64,000 nt of DNA, taken from contig NC_092580.1 of the NCBI RefSeq assembly GCF_037975245.1, forward strand, positions 16,006,001 through 16,070,000. Direction: 5' to 3'. This stretch comes from Apostichopus japonicus. Taxonomy: Eukaryota; Echinodermata; Holothuroidea; Aspidochirotida; Stichopodidae. Below, in pieces: positions 12,540-25,600 of this stretch (the first letter of the stretch is position 1; each line of letters starts with the position of its first letter). The position numbers were made by a program, and so were the translations under genes. The notes beneath the pieces were generated by a model that was not told the DNA's origin, ran no database searches, and worked only from the letters and a program-made list of their open reading frames with translations.

Positions 12540-13700
12540 GTAAGTCGTTAAACTTCTAAAGCACAATAAACACGGAGATCTGTGACTGGAGGGTATTGCG
12601 CGCGCATCATTCATATACAATTTAAGTCGAGGAACTACTTTTTCTCTAAATATCTAACTGGGCATATAGAAATGTATGAAATACTGTATTATTATCATCG
12701 CTTACTGCGGTCTCCCCTTCCCCCTCTGAGCCCCAAATAATAATGTCACATCACAGCAATCAATAACACTGGATCAATAATATATGGTTTTCTTCCAGGA
12801 GAATTAATTTTGTTTTTTACATGATTTTGATTTGGGATATAGTACGTAAACCAAATAATGGTGTTTTTCGCGACTTTAAATGTCTGCGACAATGGTATAA
12901 CATATCAATGCATATGTTCACTGGTGACTGTTATTTGATCATTCCTGCAGACTTGAAAATCTTTAATATGAGATGTGCATATACCATTGAGCTTTACTCG
13001 AAAGGTTAGTCCATATTTCGAGTGCGAGAAGCGTAACTAATTGTAGTAACAGACGTTATGTGGACATGTAGGTGCCAAATGATTGTTCCGGAGTTCACAT
13101 AAAATCGGCCATCGAGATAGTTTAACCATGTCTGCCGACTGTGACCAACTAATTTGATGGTATTGTAGCATCGCTTATAGCCTCGCACACACAAAGTGAG
13201 AGCTATTTAGGCACGGAGAAATTCACGATTGGCCTGAATTGTGTTCTATTGGTCTGTGAATTTGTCATGCGAAATCACATTTTCAAACACGTGGGATCCA
13301 CGCGTTTCAAGAACTGAATTAGTGCGCGTAACCTCAAAAGTTACCTCATTGCATGTCAGATTATGTCTTTATGGTGCGCGAATGAACGGATCATTGGCTT
13401 GACCTTTAATTTTGTCTTGGAGATTTGTTTCTAACGCAACTTCAAAATAGATCGATAAAAAGCACAATTAGATGGTAAGCACGTGTACTAAGGAATAAAC
13501 GAAAGTAATAATATATTGCTATTGTGTCGATTATTCTGATATCAAATGGAATAGACATTTGTTTGCTTTTATACCCAAATCTGATGACTGGATGGATTTA
13601 ATTGAATTAACTTTTCAATACTGAAGAAATGAACTGTGAAGAATTAGGTCAAAAGCCTCAATACTTACAGACACTATAGGTTTACTGTAGTTCGTATAAA

Positions 13701-13702
<2 letters not shown>
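12540..13702. other. No gene seen
   Basis: Putative intron or upstream DNA of the ACOT9-like gene. It has moderate AT content, short unsupported ORFs and no inverted-repeat element that I could bound. Confidence 0.5.
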
Positions 13703-13768
<66 letters not shown>

Positions 13769-13841
13769 AATATATTTATATATATTTATATATATATATA
13801 TATATATATATAAAGAATATATTTCTATATATATATATACC

Positions 13842-13904
<63 letters not shown>
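13703..13904. repeat. (TA)n microsatellite
   Basis: About 200 bp of nearly pure TA, broken three times by short AAAGAATAT or CCGTATAT interruptions. It adjoins the Penelope-like remnant on its right, as a second (TA)n does at 22358. It produces artefactual Tyr/Ile ORFs. Confidence 0.95.
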
Positions 13905-13906
<2 letters not shown>

Positions 13907-13984
13907 GATATGTTCCACGTGTTGGATAGAAATAATAGTAGAAAAGAAAAGGACAACATGTAATGCCTTTAAATCCAACATAAT

Positions 13985-14360
13985 ATTTATAATAGATATA
14001 ACTACACGCTACACAAATTTTCGGACACCCTGGTCCTTCGTCAGGCGTAAAAAGAGTGATTGAAATCATGTTAGTCTACCGTAAGCCCCAGACTTCTCAA
14101 AGTGCTTGAACCCGGAAAGAAAAGCCATATCCCTATTGAGACCATGACAGTGTGAACGTACTTTAAGGATCAATTCGACTTCCTTCAAGTTTCTTTTATT
14201 ATGGTCAGACAAATTACCCAGGATCATGGCAAACTTATAAGATAGTCGAGATTGTGTTGTGGAAGATTAAAATGTTCAGCCACTGGAAAACTGGTTTTGT
14301 TGAGTCTGATTGTGCTTTTGTGATTATTAACGAATAATTAAATAATTACGAAACCCCTAT
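13985..14360 (-). mobile_element. Penelope-like element 3' remnant
   Basis: Read on the - strand, about 14340-14055 encodes the C-terminal end of a Penelope-like retroelement. A PVAEHFNLPQHNLDYLI piece comes first. After a frameshift near 14230 follow LGNLSDHNKRNLKEVELILK, HCHGLNRDMAFL, and a stop near 14070. The HFN.P.HN..D pattern belongs to the region of the GIY-YIG endonuclease tail in these elements. Coding is followed by the hammerhead-like motif and the (TA)n tract, as expected for the 3' end of such an insertion. Reverse transcriptase is absent, so the copy is 5'-truncated and dead. Confidence 0.65.
14005..14049 (-). ncRNA. Hammerhead ribozyme-like motif (type I), degenerate
   Basis: On the - strand the core CTGACGA (14044-14038) is followed by a stem II GGAC...GTCC with loop CAGGGT, then GAAA (14022-14019). 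A very short stem III (A-U, U.G; loop TTGT) and a cleavage-site A at 14010 follow. Stem I pairs TACGC (14049-14045) with GCGTG (14009-14005). Short stem III hammerheads are known in the terminal repeats of Penelope-like elements, and this one lies just downstream of such an element's C-terminal coding remnant. One extra A after the core may weaken it. Confidence 0.6.
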
Positions 14361-16570
14361 GCCATTCCTTCATCTGTCTTTTATACATAGTCGGTTAGCG
14401 ATATTCACTTTTTGGGCCTTGATTGGTGTCCACTTAGCGTTTTTTTTATATAAATTTTGTATTATATATATATATAATATTTCTACTAAAAAAAACTAAT
14501 TTCGAGTGCACAAACGTATATCTTCATAAAACTATAATGAAAATCTTGTGGTTGTAGAGAGTTTTGACTAACTCTAACCTAGATCTGGACATTAAGGTTA
14601 ATCATCGACCTGAGTGTGGTTAAAATACCTTCTGTTGGACTACTCTACCACACGAAATTAAATGACCTATAGGCTCACCACAATTTGATGTGCTGCAAGT
14701 GCAATTATAGTTAAACCTAACATTTGTTAGAAAACGGAATGTTGCAAATGTATAAATGGATAGCTGAAAGTAAATGTAGTAGTTAGTCAACTAATATAAA
14801 TTTATGCCGTATTTGTTACGGAAAAGAAGGTGTGAAGTTGCAAGGTCTTCCCTCGAATTCCAAGGAATGAGGCCATTATGTTGGACCCATGTTTTTAAAG
14901 GGACAGGAGTAAGTCTAAAAAGTTTCTGGACAGCTGATCTTGAGGCTAGAACTGAGATGATTCATTATCCTAATTGATTTATGACGACACGTACAACGTA
15001 TTTTACGAAAACCGGTCAATCTTAAAGAAGGCTATAACAGTCTTCTGTGATACCCAAAATAAAAAACGCATTCGGCATTATAAAGATTAAGGGATTGGAC
15101 GTTTCGGTACGCGTTTCCCACTACCGAACGCGACCTTTGTAACCCCTCCTCCTCATCCCTCAGTCTATCAGTGAATAATGCACGAAGCGGTTGTAGCAAA
15201 CTGTTAGCCAATCAAATCATCTGAAATTACGTCTTATAGTCTGCTAAGGGAGACATTTTCCGTCAATAAACCTGTAATGAGGCCTGTGTATTCAGTTCTG
15301 CAAAAAAAAAACTCTTTCACTAGTTATAGTGGTTTAGCATTCGTGGACGATGGTCTTTATATGTTGCTTGATATCAAAATGACAACTCCAATTATACATG
15401 GATGATGTTTAGGGAAGCTTTGGTATGCTAAATGTGTTTGGCATTTTCATATATTTCTAGTATATTTTGAAAGTTTCAAACTTCACCCTGTGACGAGTGA
15501 CCTGTATACATTCGTAATGGCGGTGTGAGCGATGGTTCGGTCCTAACTGAGATTATACAGGGAAATTGCATATATTGTTTCCCTGGACCTAGTAATGGAT
15601 TTCACACTTGTTTCCAACATAAATAGAACTTCACTGTGATTATTCCATGGCAATCTAGACGAAGGATATGCTTTGAATGCAATGAGTATGGCTGCCGGTA
15701 TTGATTGCAGGAATATAGAGCTATATTCCGCATGGACGTTTTGGCAAATTTCTCCTACGTCGTAAATGGCTTGTGATTTTTTTTTTTGAGATTTGGCGAG
15801 CAGACCAAATTATTTTACTTACTCTAAAAAATCAACAAGCGAACCATGCAAAAGAAAAATATGGAAGGCAGACATACCAAAATAAAATAAAAAACTTGTT
15901 TCACTCTTTGGAAACAACAGAACAAAAATCATGATAAGAACATGTCACTGAGCTCGATCTACTACTTTGCCAGAATGGTTCAACAGGGAACTATCACTTA
16001 GCAAAACAACAGAAAACATGGAGTTACTGCAAAGCATATGGATTTTCTCTCCACACAGCACAAGTAGAGAATATATATTTTTGACATCTCTGTCACTCTT
16101 TACTTGCATCTGCAACCAAAACAGTGGAAAGCACATCATTTTTCTCCAGACACAACTAATGGTTATTAAGGTCAAGTGGCACCTCCAAATGATGGACCCC
16201 AAAGTTGTAACTTCCGATTGGTCTCTTCAATACATTCACAATAAAGTAGTATTACTTTTTGTTTCATACAAAATTCTTCAGAGAGCATTCCAACATTACC
16301 TTTACATAGTGTAAGGTATAATTTGTTGAATCCTTTATGATAAATTTGTTAGAACCTTGCTACAAAGCAAGACTGTAATAGTTTTACTGATGCTATTAAA
16401 TATTGCCTAGATCACATTTCATTATGAAAGACATTTTATAAGTTTGAACTGTCTACACAAGTGTCAGTGTAACTTATCACAAAGTCCTACACACTGCGAA
16501 TTAAACAGGGAAATCCTGAACATACAACAACATAGTATCTGCCTAGAAGCAGCTCTGCAAAAAAGAAAGG
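14361..16570. other. No gene seen
   Basis: AT-rich DNA with an open frame of 115 codons at 15967-16314 (and an 85-codon one opposite), neither with a recognisable domain. I saw no bounded repeat. It is probably intron or upstream sequence of the ACOT9-like gene. Confidence 0.5.
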
Positions 16571-16578
16571 ATTAAAAT

Positions 16579-17911
16579 CAGGGGCGTATCCAGGATTTTC
16601 CAATAGGGGGGGGGGGCGCCAGGCATGAATGATCGCCGTCCTGGGGGATGGGTCTAAGGGGAGGGGTGTACAATTTTTGCTTTCGAAGAAGGGCTGAAAT
16701 GCAAAATGGTGTCATATGCATGGGCGGCGATCCGTTCTTCCGAATGGGGGGGGGGGGGGGATATGACCTTGTTGACTATCTAAGCGTAGCGCCACCATGA
16801 GTTGGCGCGAAGCGTACAAGAACATTTTGGGATTAACAAACCCTCTAGATGGCCGGAAACGGCACTTCCCGAGGTTTCCAAGCGGCATATACCCAACTTT
16901 AAAATAGGGATGTCATGTCCGAAATATCTCATAATCAGGATCCAAAATACTTTTTTTTTAAATTTCGGGTGTTATTTTGGGAAAATTGCCCCTGTCAATC
17001 TTGTTTCAGGCGCAACGTTAGAATGTTCGAGAGCTCTTTTATATTATTTGATGAAGAAAATGGCCTCATGCAGGCTATTATAGGCCTATACACATGCAAT
17101 ACACAATTACACATAGTTACATTCCTAGGTACCGATTGCTAGGGCATCCAGGTGAAACGTGTATTAAGCATTACCCTGGTTACATGAGATTCTCAGCTGT
17201 TCGAGGGAACATGTACGTGTGTAGGCCTACTATAGGGCCTATATGAATACTATGAGGGTGCATATATGTACTATATCAATACCGTGGGCGCAATAATACA
17301 TTTTGTTGTTATAGGGCCAATGAAGCCTACAGTCAACTATTTTTGCTTTATAAAGACGCTTTATTTGAAAAGATCGCACTGCGTTTATGGTAGGCGAGAA
17401 ATGAAGCTAAAAAAGAGCCGTACATTAACGAAGATGCATAAATGTAGGCATGAAAATATTCTTATCCCTGGCATTTGGGGGGGGGGGGATATGGTGCATT
17501 ACATCCCATCCACCCCTTTTCATGGGGGGATATATCCCCCCTCCACCCAGGATCGCCGCCCATGGCCATATGTGATCCATTTTTCGACCTTAATAATAAG
17601 CAACATTTCCAGTAAATATGGACACAAAATGCACAATTTAGTATGGCTGGCATGTCACTTATTGTTTATAGTGATAATACAAACACAATTACCATCTATG
17701 TTTCTAAAACTATTACGCCGCCGAACTTCGCCAGAACCTTTTTTTGGCAAACAAAAAATAAAGCATACGGGAGGGGGGGGGGGTTGAGCGATCACCGACA
17801 TCTCACATAAAGGTCGTCATCAATTTTTTTTTTTTTTGCTAAACTTTTTTTTTTTTTTTGGTGACGGCCAATAGGGGGGGCGCCTGTTGCGCCCCCCTGG
17901 ATACGCCCCTG
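16579..17911. mobile_element. hAT-like non-autonomous element, copy A
   Basis: A 1333-bp element with inverted ends CAGGGGCGTATCCAGG and an exact 8-bp target duplication ATTAAAAT (16571-16578 and 17912-17919), the hAT signature. Several G runs, T runs and GGCGCGAAGCG/GGCGGCGATCC words occur inside. Internal ORFs (93 and 173 codons) are shared with copy B but show no transposase motifs, so I do not call them genes. Confidence 0.85.
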
Positions 17912-18691
17912 ATTAAAATAATATGAATCCAAAAAACTTATGCAGATAATAGAGTGGAAAGGATAATTCAATAGTGTATCATATCTGCCTATAGTTCCAT
18001 TTGAGTCAGTACTTCCTTGAAGATTCCCCTTTTGCTTGTGAACTGGACGCATGTTATTGCTTAAAGCATTGTGAAAAAAAAAACTGGTTGTTGAGCTTGT
18101 TGAACTGACATGTTCATCTCAGCTGAGCGAACTTGGCATAGCCTCTTGAGTTTGTTCGTGCATTGAACACCTTTTGTTCGGAATGTTAACCAACCATAGC
18201 ATATGTTGTGCCTTTCCCTGGAAGTCCTGGAAGTTCTTGGCGAGTTGAAATGAAAATGGGGAAAAATGAAAAGTGAAATATTTCCTGTTATGCCCTTTGA
18301 ACATATATCATTACACCGCATACTAACAGTGACAAGCTGGAGCAGTAACAATTTATGTTGAGAAAATAATCCAATTCATTTCTTTAGACTCTACACGCTA
18401 GGATATAATTATGAACCATATGTCACCACTAATTTCCTTTTTGTTATATCATATTCTCCTACCTATAAACTTGCTGGTAAATATGCCTAAAATAAGGTTC
18501 ATGTTAGTTGAATCATATTTCAAGTTGAAATATGATTCAACATGCATGAAAATTCCAACTTAGATATCACAAGTTCCAATTCAAATACTCTTCATCGACT
18601 CTTTTGTAACTCATCCAAAAGTCCTTTTCTTTGACTACTTTATTTTCTTCTACTACAGTGATTGACGTTTTCACGATCTACACAAAACAAG

Positions 18692-21600
18692 ATGAGCAAA
18701 TGTGAGTATGCCTAACTACTGACCACACACGGTGTTACATCCAGCAAATTTCAAATATATACATCATAAACAGTGGCATTATCAGTGGCGTAGAGGTATT
18801 GCTGAGGCGCAAGGAGAAAGCGCACTGGACTTAATCTCCGTTTTCACACCTCCGCTCCTGCTTATAAATTCAGCGAGGGACGGGAGGGGGTGGGGAAGAG
18901 AATACCTCACTGGATCAACTACTGAAAGTACTGACTGTTTGAATTTCATCTTATTTATAGGTCATCTCCACAAATGTATTATACATAAAGATCACCAGAG
19001 CTGTATGATCCATTACCTTCATCGTGATCTATAACAAACCTCCTCCCACCCCCTGTCTTGGGGGGGGGGGGGGTGGCGAGGGAAATGATTAAACAGGACA
19101 GTGTTGTTGAAAAGTAGAATTTGCAGTACAGAATGCACATATGGTTCAACGTTGCAAGGGTGCTTTGAGGGGACTTTGTTCTTTGCCACTTGAAATGAAA
19201 GTCGCATGTGTCACTGCCCTTCCATCCCCCAACCCAGAGGTGGAACCCTCTTCTGTTGTATCTACTCTAAGATATCTTACAGTTAGATTGGGGGGGGGGG
19301 GGTATTTACGAAAGCTCATTAGTGCCATATGAAAAATATTTCTAATTCGTCACTATACACAAGTTAATAGGCCTAATTCGTAGAAACGTATAAAGATTTT
19401 TTGTTGTTGCTTGGATCAGACTTTGGATCCAGATGGTGAAAATCAAGAACAAAATTATACATCTTTAAGACTTATGTTTTGAAGTCTCCGAAACGTGAAT
19501 TGTTCTCATACGAAGGTCCTCTCTGCCGCCAGCTCCAAAGTCGACGGATGGGCTGGTGCCTCGAACAATGGCTGACAGCTATGTGGAATGTATGATTGAC
19601 CTGCAAGACCCGGCTCAGGCCATGAAATACAGTAATGCTCTCGGTGGTTTAAGAATTGGACGAATACTGGAAGATCTCGATATGGTTGGAGGTGAGCGTT
19701 GTAGTTTTATTAAGTAACGTACTGCCATTCATATAACAACAGTAATAAAATGTATACTCTATAGGGAAATGCATCGATAGACTTATTAATGTGACCGTGT
19801 TTTGGCAATGTAGCACTTATAGAATACATAAACCTAACCGCCAATATTAATCTATGTTGTAAGGATAACTGTCATGAACAATTTCACCAAAAAACGAAGT
19901 CAAATTTAATTCCATTTTGGCAGATATATACAGATTTAATGGATCTTCACGTGCATGGCTGAAGACTTGATCACCTCTAAATATGACATCATTAAGCCAA
20001 AATTATGTCCTGGACTTTTACCATGTCCCAATGGACTAGGCTATACTCTGTCTCGAATTTCTCTCAGACGCAGACAGACAGAACTCCACATGGAAGTTTG
20101 CCCTAATTTTGGACTGCTCTGGACTCGAATTTGTCTCGGACTCAGACTGTCAGGTCCCGCCTCGAGTCTGGATTGCTCTCGACTTAGTTCGGTGTGCAAC
20201 AACCTCTAGTACAATATGTATCCTGATTTTATTGTGGGCCGGGTGAGATTGTGTGCAGGGGCGTATCCAGGATTTTCCAATAGGGGGGGGGGCACCAGGC
20301 ATGAATGGTCGCCGTCCTGGGGGATGGGTCTAAGGGGAGGGGTGTACAATTTTTGCTTTCAAAGAAGGGCTGAAATGCAAAATGGTGTCATGTGCATGGG
20401 CGGCGATCCGTACTTCCGAGTGGGGGGGGGGGGGATATGACCTTGTTGACTATCTAAGCGTAGCGCCACCATTGGTTGGCGCGAAGCGTACAAGAAAATT
20501 TTGGGATTAACAAACCCTCTAGATGGCCGGAAACGGCACTTCCCGAGGTTTCCAAGCGGCATATACCCAACTTTAAAATAGGGATGTCATGTCCGAAATA
20601 TCTCATAATCAGGATCCAAAATACTTTTTTTTTTAATTTCGGGTGTTATTTTGGGAAAATTGCCCCTGTCAATCTTGTTTCAGGCGCAACGTTAGAATGT
20701 TCGAGAGCTCTGTTATATTATTCGATGAAGAAAATGGCCTCATGCAGGCTATTATAGGCCTATACACATGCAATACACAATTACACATAGTTACATTCCT
20801 AGGTACCGATTGCTAGGGCATCCAGGTGAAATGTGTATTAAGCATTACCCTGGTTACATGAGATTCTCAGCTGTTCGAGGGAACATGTACGTGTGTAGGC
20901 CTACTATAGCGCCTATATGAATACTATGAGGGTGCATATATGTACTATATCAATACCGTGGGCGCAATAATACATTTTGTTGTTATAGGGCCAATGAAGC
21001 CTACAGTCAACTATTTTTGCTTTATAAAGACGCTTTACTTGAAAAGATCGCACTGCGTTTATGGTAGGCGAGAAATGAAGCTAAAAAAGAGCCGTACATT
21101 AACGAAGATGCATAAATGTAGGCATGAAAATATTCTTATCCCTGGCATTTGGTGTGGGGGGGGGGATATGGTGCATTACATCCCCTCCACCCATTTTCAT
21201 GGGGGGATATATCCCCCCTCCACCCAGGATCGCCGCCCATGGCCATATGTGATCCATTTTTCGACCTTAATAATAAGCAACATTTCCAGTAAATATGGAC
21301 ACAAAATGCACAATTTAGTATGGCTGGCATGTCATTTAGTGTTTATAGTGATAATACAAACACAATTACCATCTATGTTTCTAAAACTATTATGCCGCCG
21401 AACTTCGCCAGAACCTTTTTTTGGCAAACAAAAAATAAAGCATACGGGAGGGGGGGGGGGGTTGAGCGATCACCGACATCTCACATAAAGGTCGTCATCA
21501 ATTTTTTTTTTTTTTTTTTTTTTTTGCTAAACTTTTTTTTTTTGGTGACGGCCAATAGGGGGGCGCGCGCCTGTTGCGCCCCCCCTGGATACGCCCCTGG

Positions 21601-22367
21601 TGTGTAATACCCACTTGCATGTAGGAACAAACAGTGGGCAGAAAGATAGTTGTAAATTATTCAGTTTTGATTCTTGCAGCTGCGTCTTGTTACAAACATA
21701 GTGTACCGGACCAGACTTTGATGAGATCACCGTTGGTCATTGTTACATCAATGACAGAAAAATTAGGTAATTATATAAAAATCGTTCTCGCTTGACCAGA
21801 ATTTGTAACCGAGTTTTCGGTCATCTGTTGCATTGTATTTTTTTTTTGTACAAGCGTGGGGATGGAGAGTTTGTCCGGTCCGAGGAGGAGTTTGGAGGGG
21901 ATGGGAGATGAGGAAGATAAATTATATTCCTGTTTGAACATATAGTCATTGCTTCAAAACTTAATTTCATAGTATATTACGTCCCTCCCCACCCTTCCCA
22001 CCTCCACTAACCAACTTCCCACTCCCTACCCTACTTCCCACCAGTACCCCACTTCCCACCCTACCCCTTTTTACACCCAAGTAAGTTCCAGACAGTTGTG
22101 GAATGAGCAGCCAAGTGGTTCGAATTGTTACAGGGAATTACCAAACCTATACCAAAGTCTATTTATTGACAATAAATAAGGATGATAGGATAGTTAAACT
22201 GAATTTTGTTTTTTTGGGGGGTTGGGGAGGGGAGGGGAGGGGAGGGGAGGGGCGGAGGGAGATCACAGCATTAATCCTACAGACGTTTTATATCGTAACC
22301 ACCATGTTATCCACAACACCACTGGTGAATATCCAGAGGAGATGTTCATATTATAATATAATATATA

Positions 22368-22432
<65 letters not shown>

Positions 22433-22648
22433 ATACTAGATGAGACTAGTGGAACACTAGTAGTTGTAACTCGGAGTTTCACGCTTTATAGCGATCTTCA
22501 GACAACTGCAGTTGTCTGAAGATCGCTATAAAGCGTGAAACTCCGAGTTACAACTACTAGTGTTCCACTAGTCTCATCTAGTATCAACATATATTCCGCT
22601 CTGTCCAATGGACATAGAGCACTCTGCGCCAAGATAGACGCCAACCTA

Positions 22649-22691
<43 letters not shown>

Positions 22692-25600
22692 GATAATAAG
22701 GTGTCGTTGCAGAGTGATTCATACATATTATATTCATATATAAATTACAAGACATCTTATATTTCTCTTCTCGACAGAGATGAGCACCGCTACCATAGAT
22801 ACAGCTACCTGTAATCTGAAGTTCAGCAGTCACGTGGCCTGGACTGGTCGGTCAACATTGGAGGTGCCACTGACTGTTTCACTGGTTGGTATACAACTGG
22901 CACTGGATGAGAAGAATTACTTCCTGCATATAGAACTATTTTTAACCTTATAACGATAGCAGTTTCAACAATTTTCAATCTGAATTTTAACGGCTGGTGT
23001 AAACACTTACAGGCTTTTCTAAAACAGCATTGTTAAATACGGAGTGGTCTAAATCCATTGTTTAGGAACTCAAAAATGTACGAAAGCTGCTTGATAAATC
23101 CCCAATACTTTCCCACATGAAAGCCCTTGAACACTGTATAGGCTATCATCAGCTGTATATACAAAGTTTCTTTAAAGAAATCACAAAATGTACGTTTTGC
23201 TTGTGTATGCGTGATATATATGTCTAAACAAAAATTTTTTTTTTTAAACTGAATGAAACTATTTGATGAAATAAATCGAACATATTGTCTTGTTCAATCA
23301 GTTTGATCGAGCAATTAATCGTATGTTTATGTCCAGCAATTTGACAGAATTGGAGACTGAACATTTACTGCTGCTTTAAAGTGAATTTTCAATCGGTGCA
23401 TAAACGATGTTAGCTTCCATGATGTACACTAATTTATGCATATAGGTTACTCTTTATTCATGAATGGTGACCAGTGTATATAACCTTCAGTGTTGTTTTC
23501 ATTGATCAGGTCTTGGTGGGCTGGGTAACGTTGACACAATATATGGTCAATGCCAATCGCCCATATGATAGTAAAAGTTATTTAATTTAATATTTTAATT
23601 TTCAGATAGATGTCAAAGATAACAGGAAAGAAACCCCTATTATGACATCAGTATTTATCTATAATGCCAGGGATCACAAAGATGGAAGGTAGGCTTACTC
23701 GAAACGCTGACATTTATAGATTGTTTGTTTATTCCTTGAGATGGGATGCAAGACGATCAAAACACAAGTGTTGATTTAAGAGTGATATCATGGAAATGAA
23801 AGCAAATTTGTTTATACATTTTTAACGTTGCGTTTTGTAGTACATGATCAGGTACTGTGACAGTGTCGATCATTGGTACCATTTTAGGACATCTTTAACA
23901 AATCACCTGGCCCCTTCATCTTCCCGACCCCACTTACAAGATTTTGGATAATCTCATAAGTAGACAATTAGAAGGATGAGGAGGGGGGAGGGGTTCGGGG
24001 AGGAAGGGGATGACACATGCAGCATATCAATAATGGGTATCGATTTTACACAACGTTATAGCGAATTTCCTGACATACCAGCGACTTCTAGAATGTGGGT
24101 GAAGTGAAGTGAGTATTGGTAATAAGTGACTGGGATGAGGGGCGGGGAGGGTGTGGAGTGTGTTTGTTTGTGTGTGGGTTGGTACATGGAATGCTTTAAT
24201 AGGTACTAAAATTTGAGGTAAATTTTCCTCACCCCCCCTCCCCTACCTATACTGCATCAATGAAAATGCAAATCATGTTTCTATGGATTGTGTTAAATTG
24301 TTTGTGCGATCATTATTATTTTTCATTGACATTTGCCTTCATGCAGTTAGTTTGAGTTATACTGCATTCTTTACAAATCAATTTATCTAAACAGTGCTGC
24401 CTGCGTTCATCCTCTCATCTCTACCAACGACGAAGAAGAGAAAAGAATCAAAGAAGGCGCAGAGAAACATCAGCAGAGGAAACTGATTTCCTCTGATTTT
24501 TATTGGAAATCTCCTCCTAGTGTTGAAGAGAGAAATGTTATCCACGACGTATTTCTAGAATCTTTGGATCCACAGTAAGTCTTCACAGATTGTCTTCATG
24601 TGGAGTGCACAGGATTCAAAGGTGTGTGTGTGGGTGGGGGAGGGGTGCTTATTCTAAGTCCATGACTGATTTCAGTGGGAGCATCACCTATATAGAACGG
24701 CCAGAGCCAAATGAAGGATTTTATAAAGGGGGACATGAAAGCGGTTCCCATGTAGGGGGACGGGGTGAGGGGGGTCTGGGGTCCTTTCATAGACAAAGAA
24801 ATAACAAATTTAGATGCGAAATGGTTCGTTATGAGGCATATTTAGACCACACAATTAGATTTATAATTAGGTTCGGCTAATAAATACTATTGATTTTAAT
24901 GCCTGTGACGTATAATGGGGTGCACACCCATAACAGTGGTCCAATTCTTCATCGGCTGCATGCAACAACAAAAAAATCACCTGACTGAAATATTTCACCC
25001 GACTGACGGTTGAAGATGGGACCATGTCCCCCCGTGTTGTGCACACACCTGAATGTCTTTATGTGATGACTCCTTTCTAGTACCCCTCCCCTCCCCCTTC
25101 ACATCCCTTTTCCATTCCTCTTCCATCCAAAATATGCTAATTAAGTACACTCTTTTTAATTGAAAATTGGCTATATTCTCGAGAGGTGTTGTATTTTTTA
25201 ATTGGGGGGGGGAGGGGAAGTTGTTAAGCAAGCACCTCGAAACTAGAACGAAAATGACATCTGCATCTATTGATAGAAATGTCACACTGGAATTGATAGT
25301 ATTTACATCAATTGCATAACAATAATTCAGAAACTATGTATTATAAGAATTATAGATTTTTAATACTCTTTGCTTGTCAAATGTTCCCTTTGTTTTTGTA
25401 GATCACTTTCTCTGACTGAACGAATTTTACCTCCCGATTCGGAGTGGATGGAATGTACAAAAAAGACCATAGCTCTTCCAGCACCCCCTGACGTAAGTGC
25501 CACGTGACTATAATTTGCCGTTCACTGTATATGTGTACCGATATAATCTTTAATTGTGGATTAACCGTTTACACTCTGGTATAATGTAAGGAAGTTATGT

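Larger units (their letters stand above)
22423..22594. repeat. Perfect 172-bp palindrome, zero spacer
   Basis: Two 86-base arms are exact reverse complements meeting at 22508/22509 (centre CTGCAG). Checked base by base at the ends: pairing holds from 22423/22594 inward and fails at 22422/22595. It lies between two (TA)n tracts in an ACOT9 intron. Each arm carries a hammerhead ribozyme motif, which suggests head-to-head ends of Penelope-like elements. Confidence 0.93.

Noticed and set aside
13682-14069. ORFs rich in Tyr and Ile on the - strand
   Set aside because: Products of the (TA)n microsatellite.
18782-19030. AGTGGCGTAGAGG as the start of another inverted-end element
   Set aside because: No matching right end was found within 3 kb.
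19955-20209. 84-codon ORF MAEDLITSKYDI
   Set aside because: Lies in an intron over short CTCGGACT-type direct repeats; no splice phase or domain support.
17266-21488. ORFs of 173 and 182 codons shared by the two 1.3 kb elements
   Set aside because: Conserved only because the elements are recent copies. They lack any transposase motif, contain homopolymer-derived codons and differ by indels.
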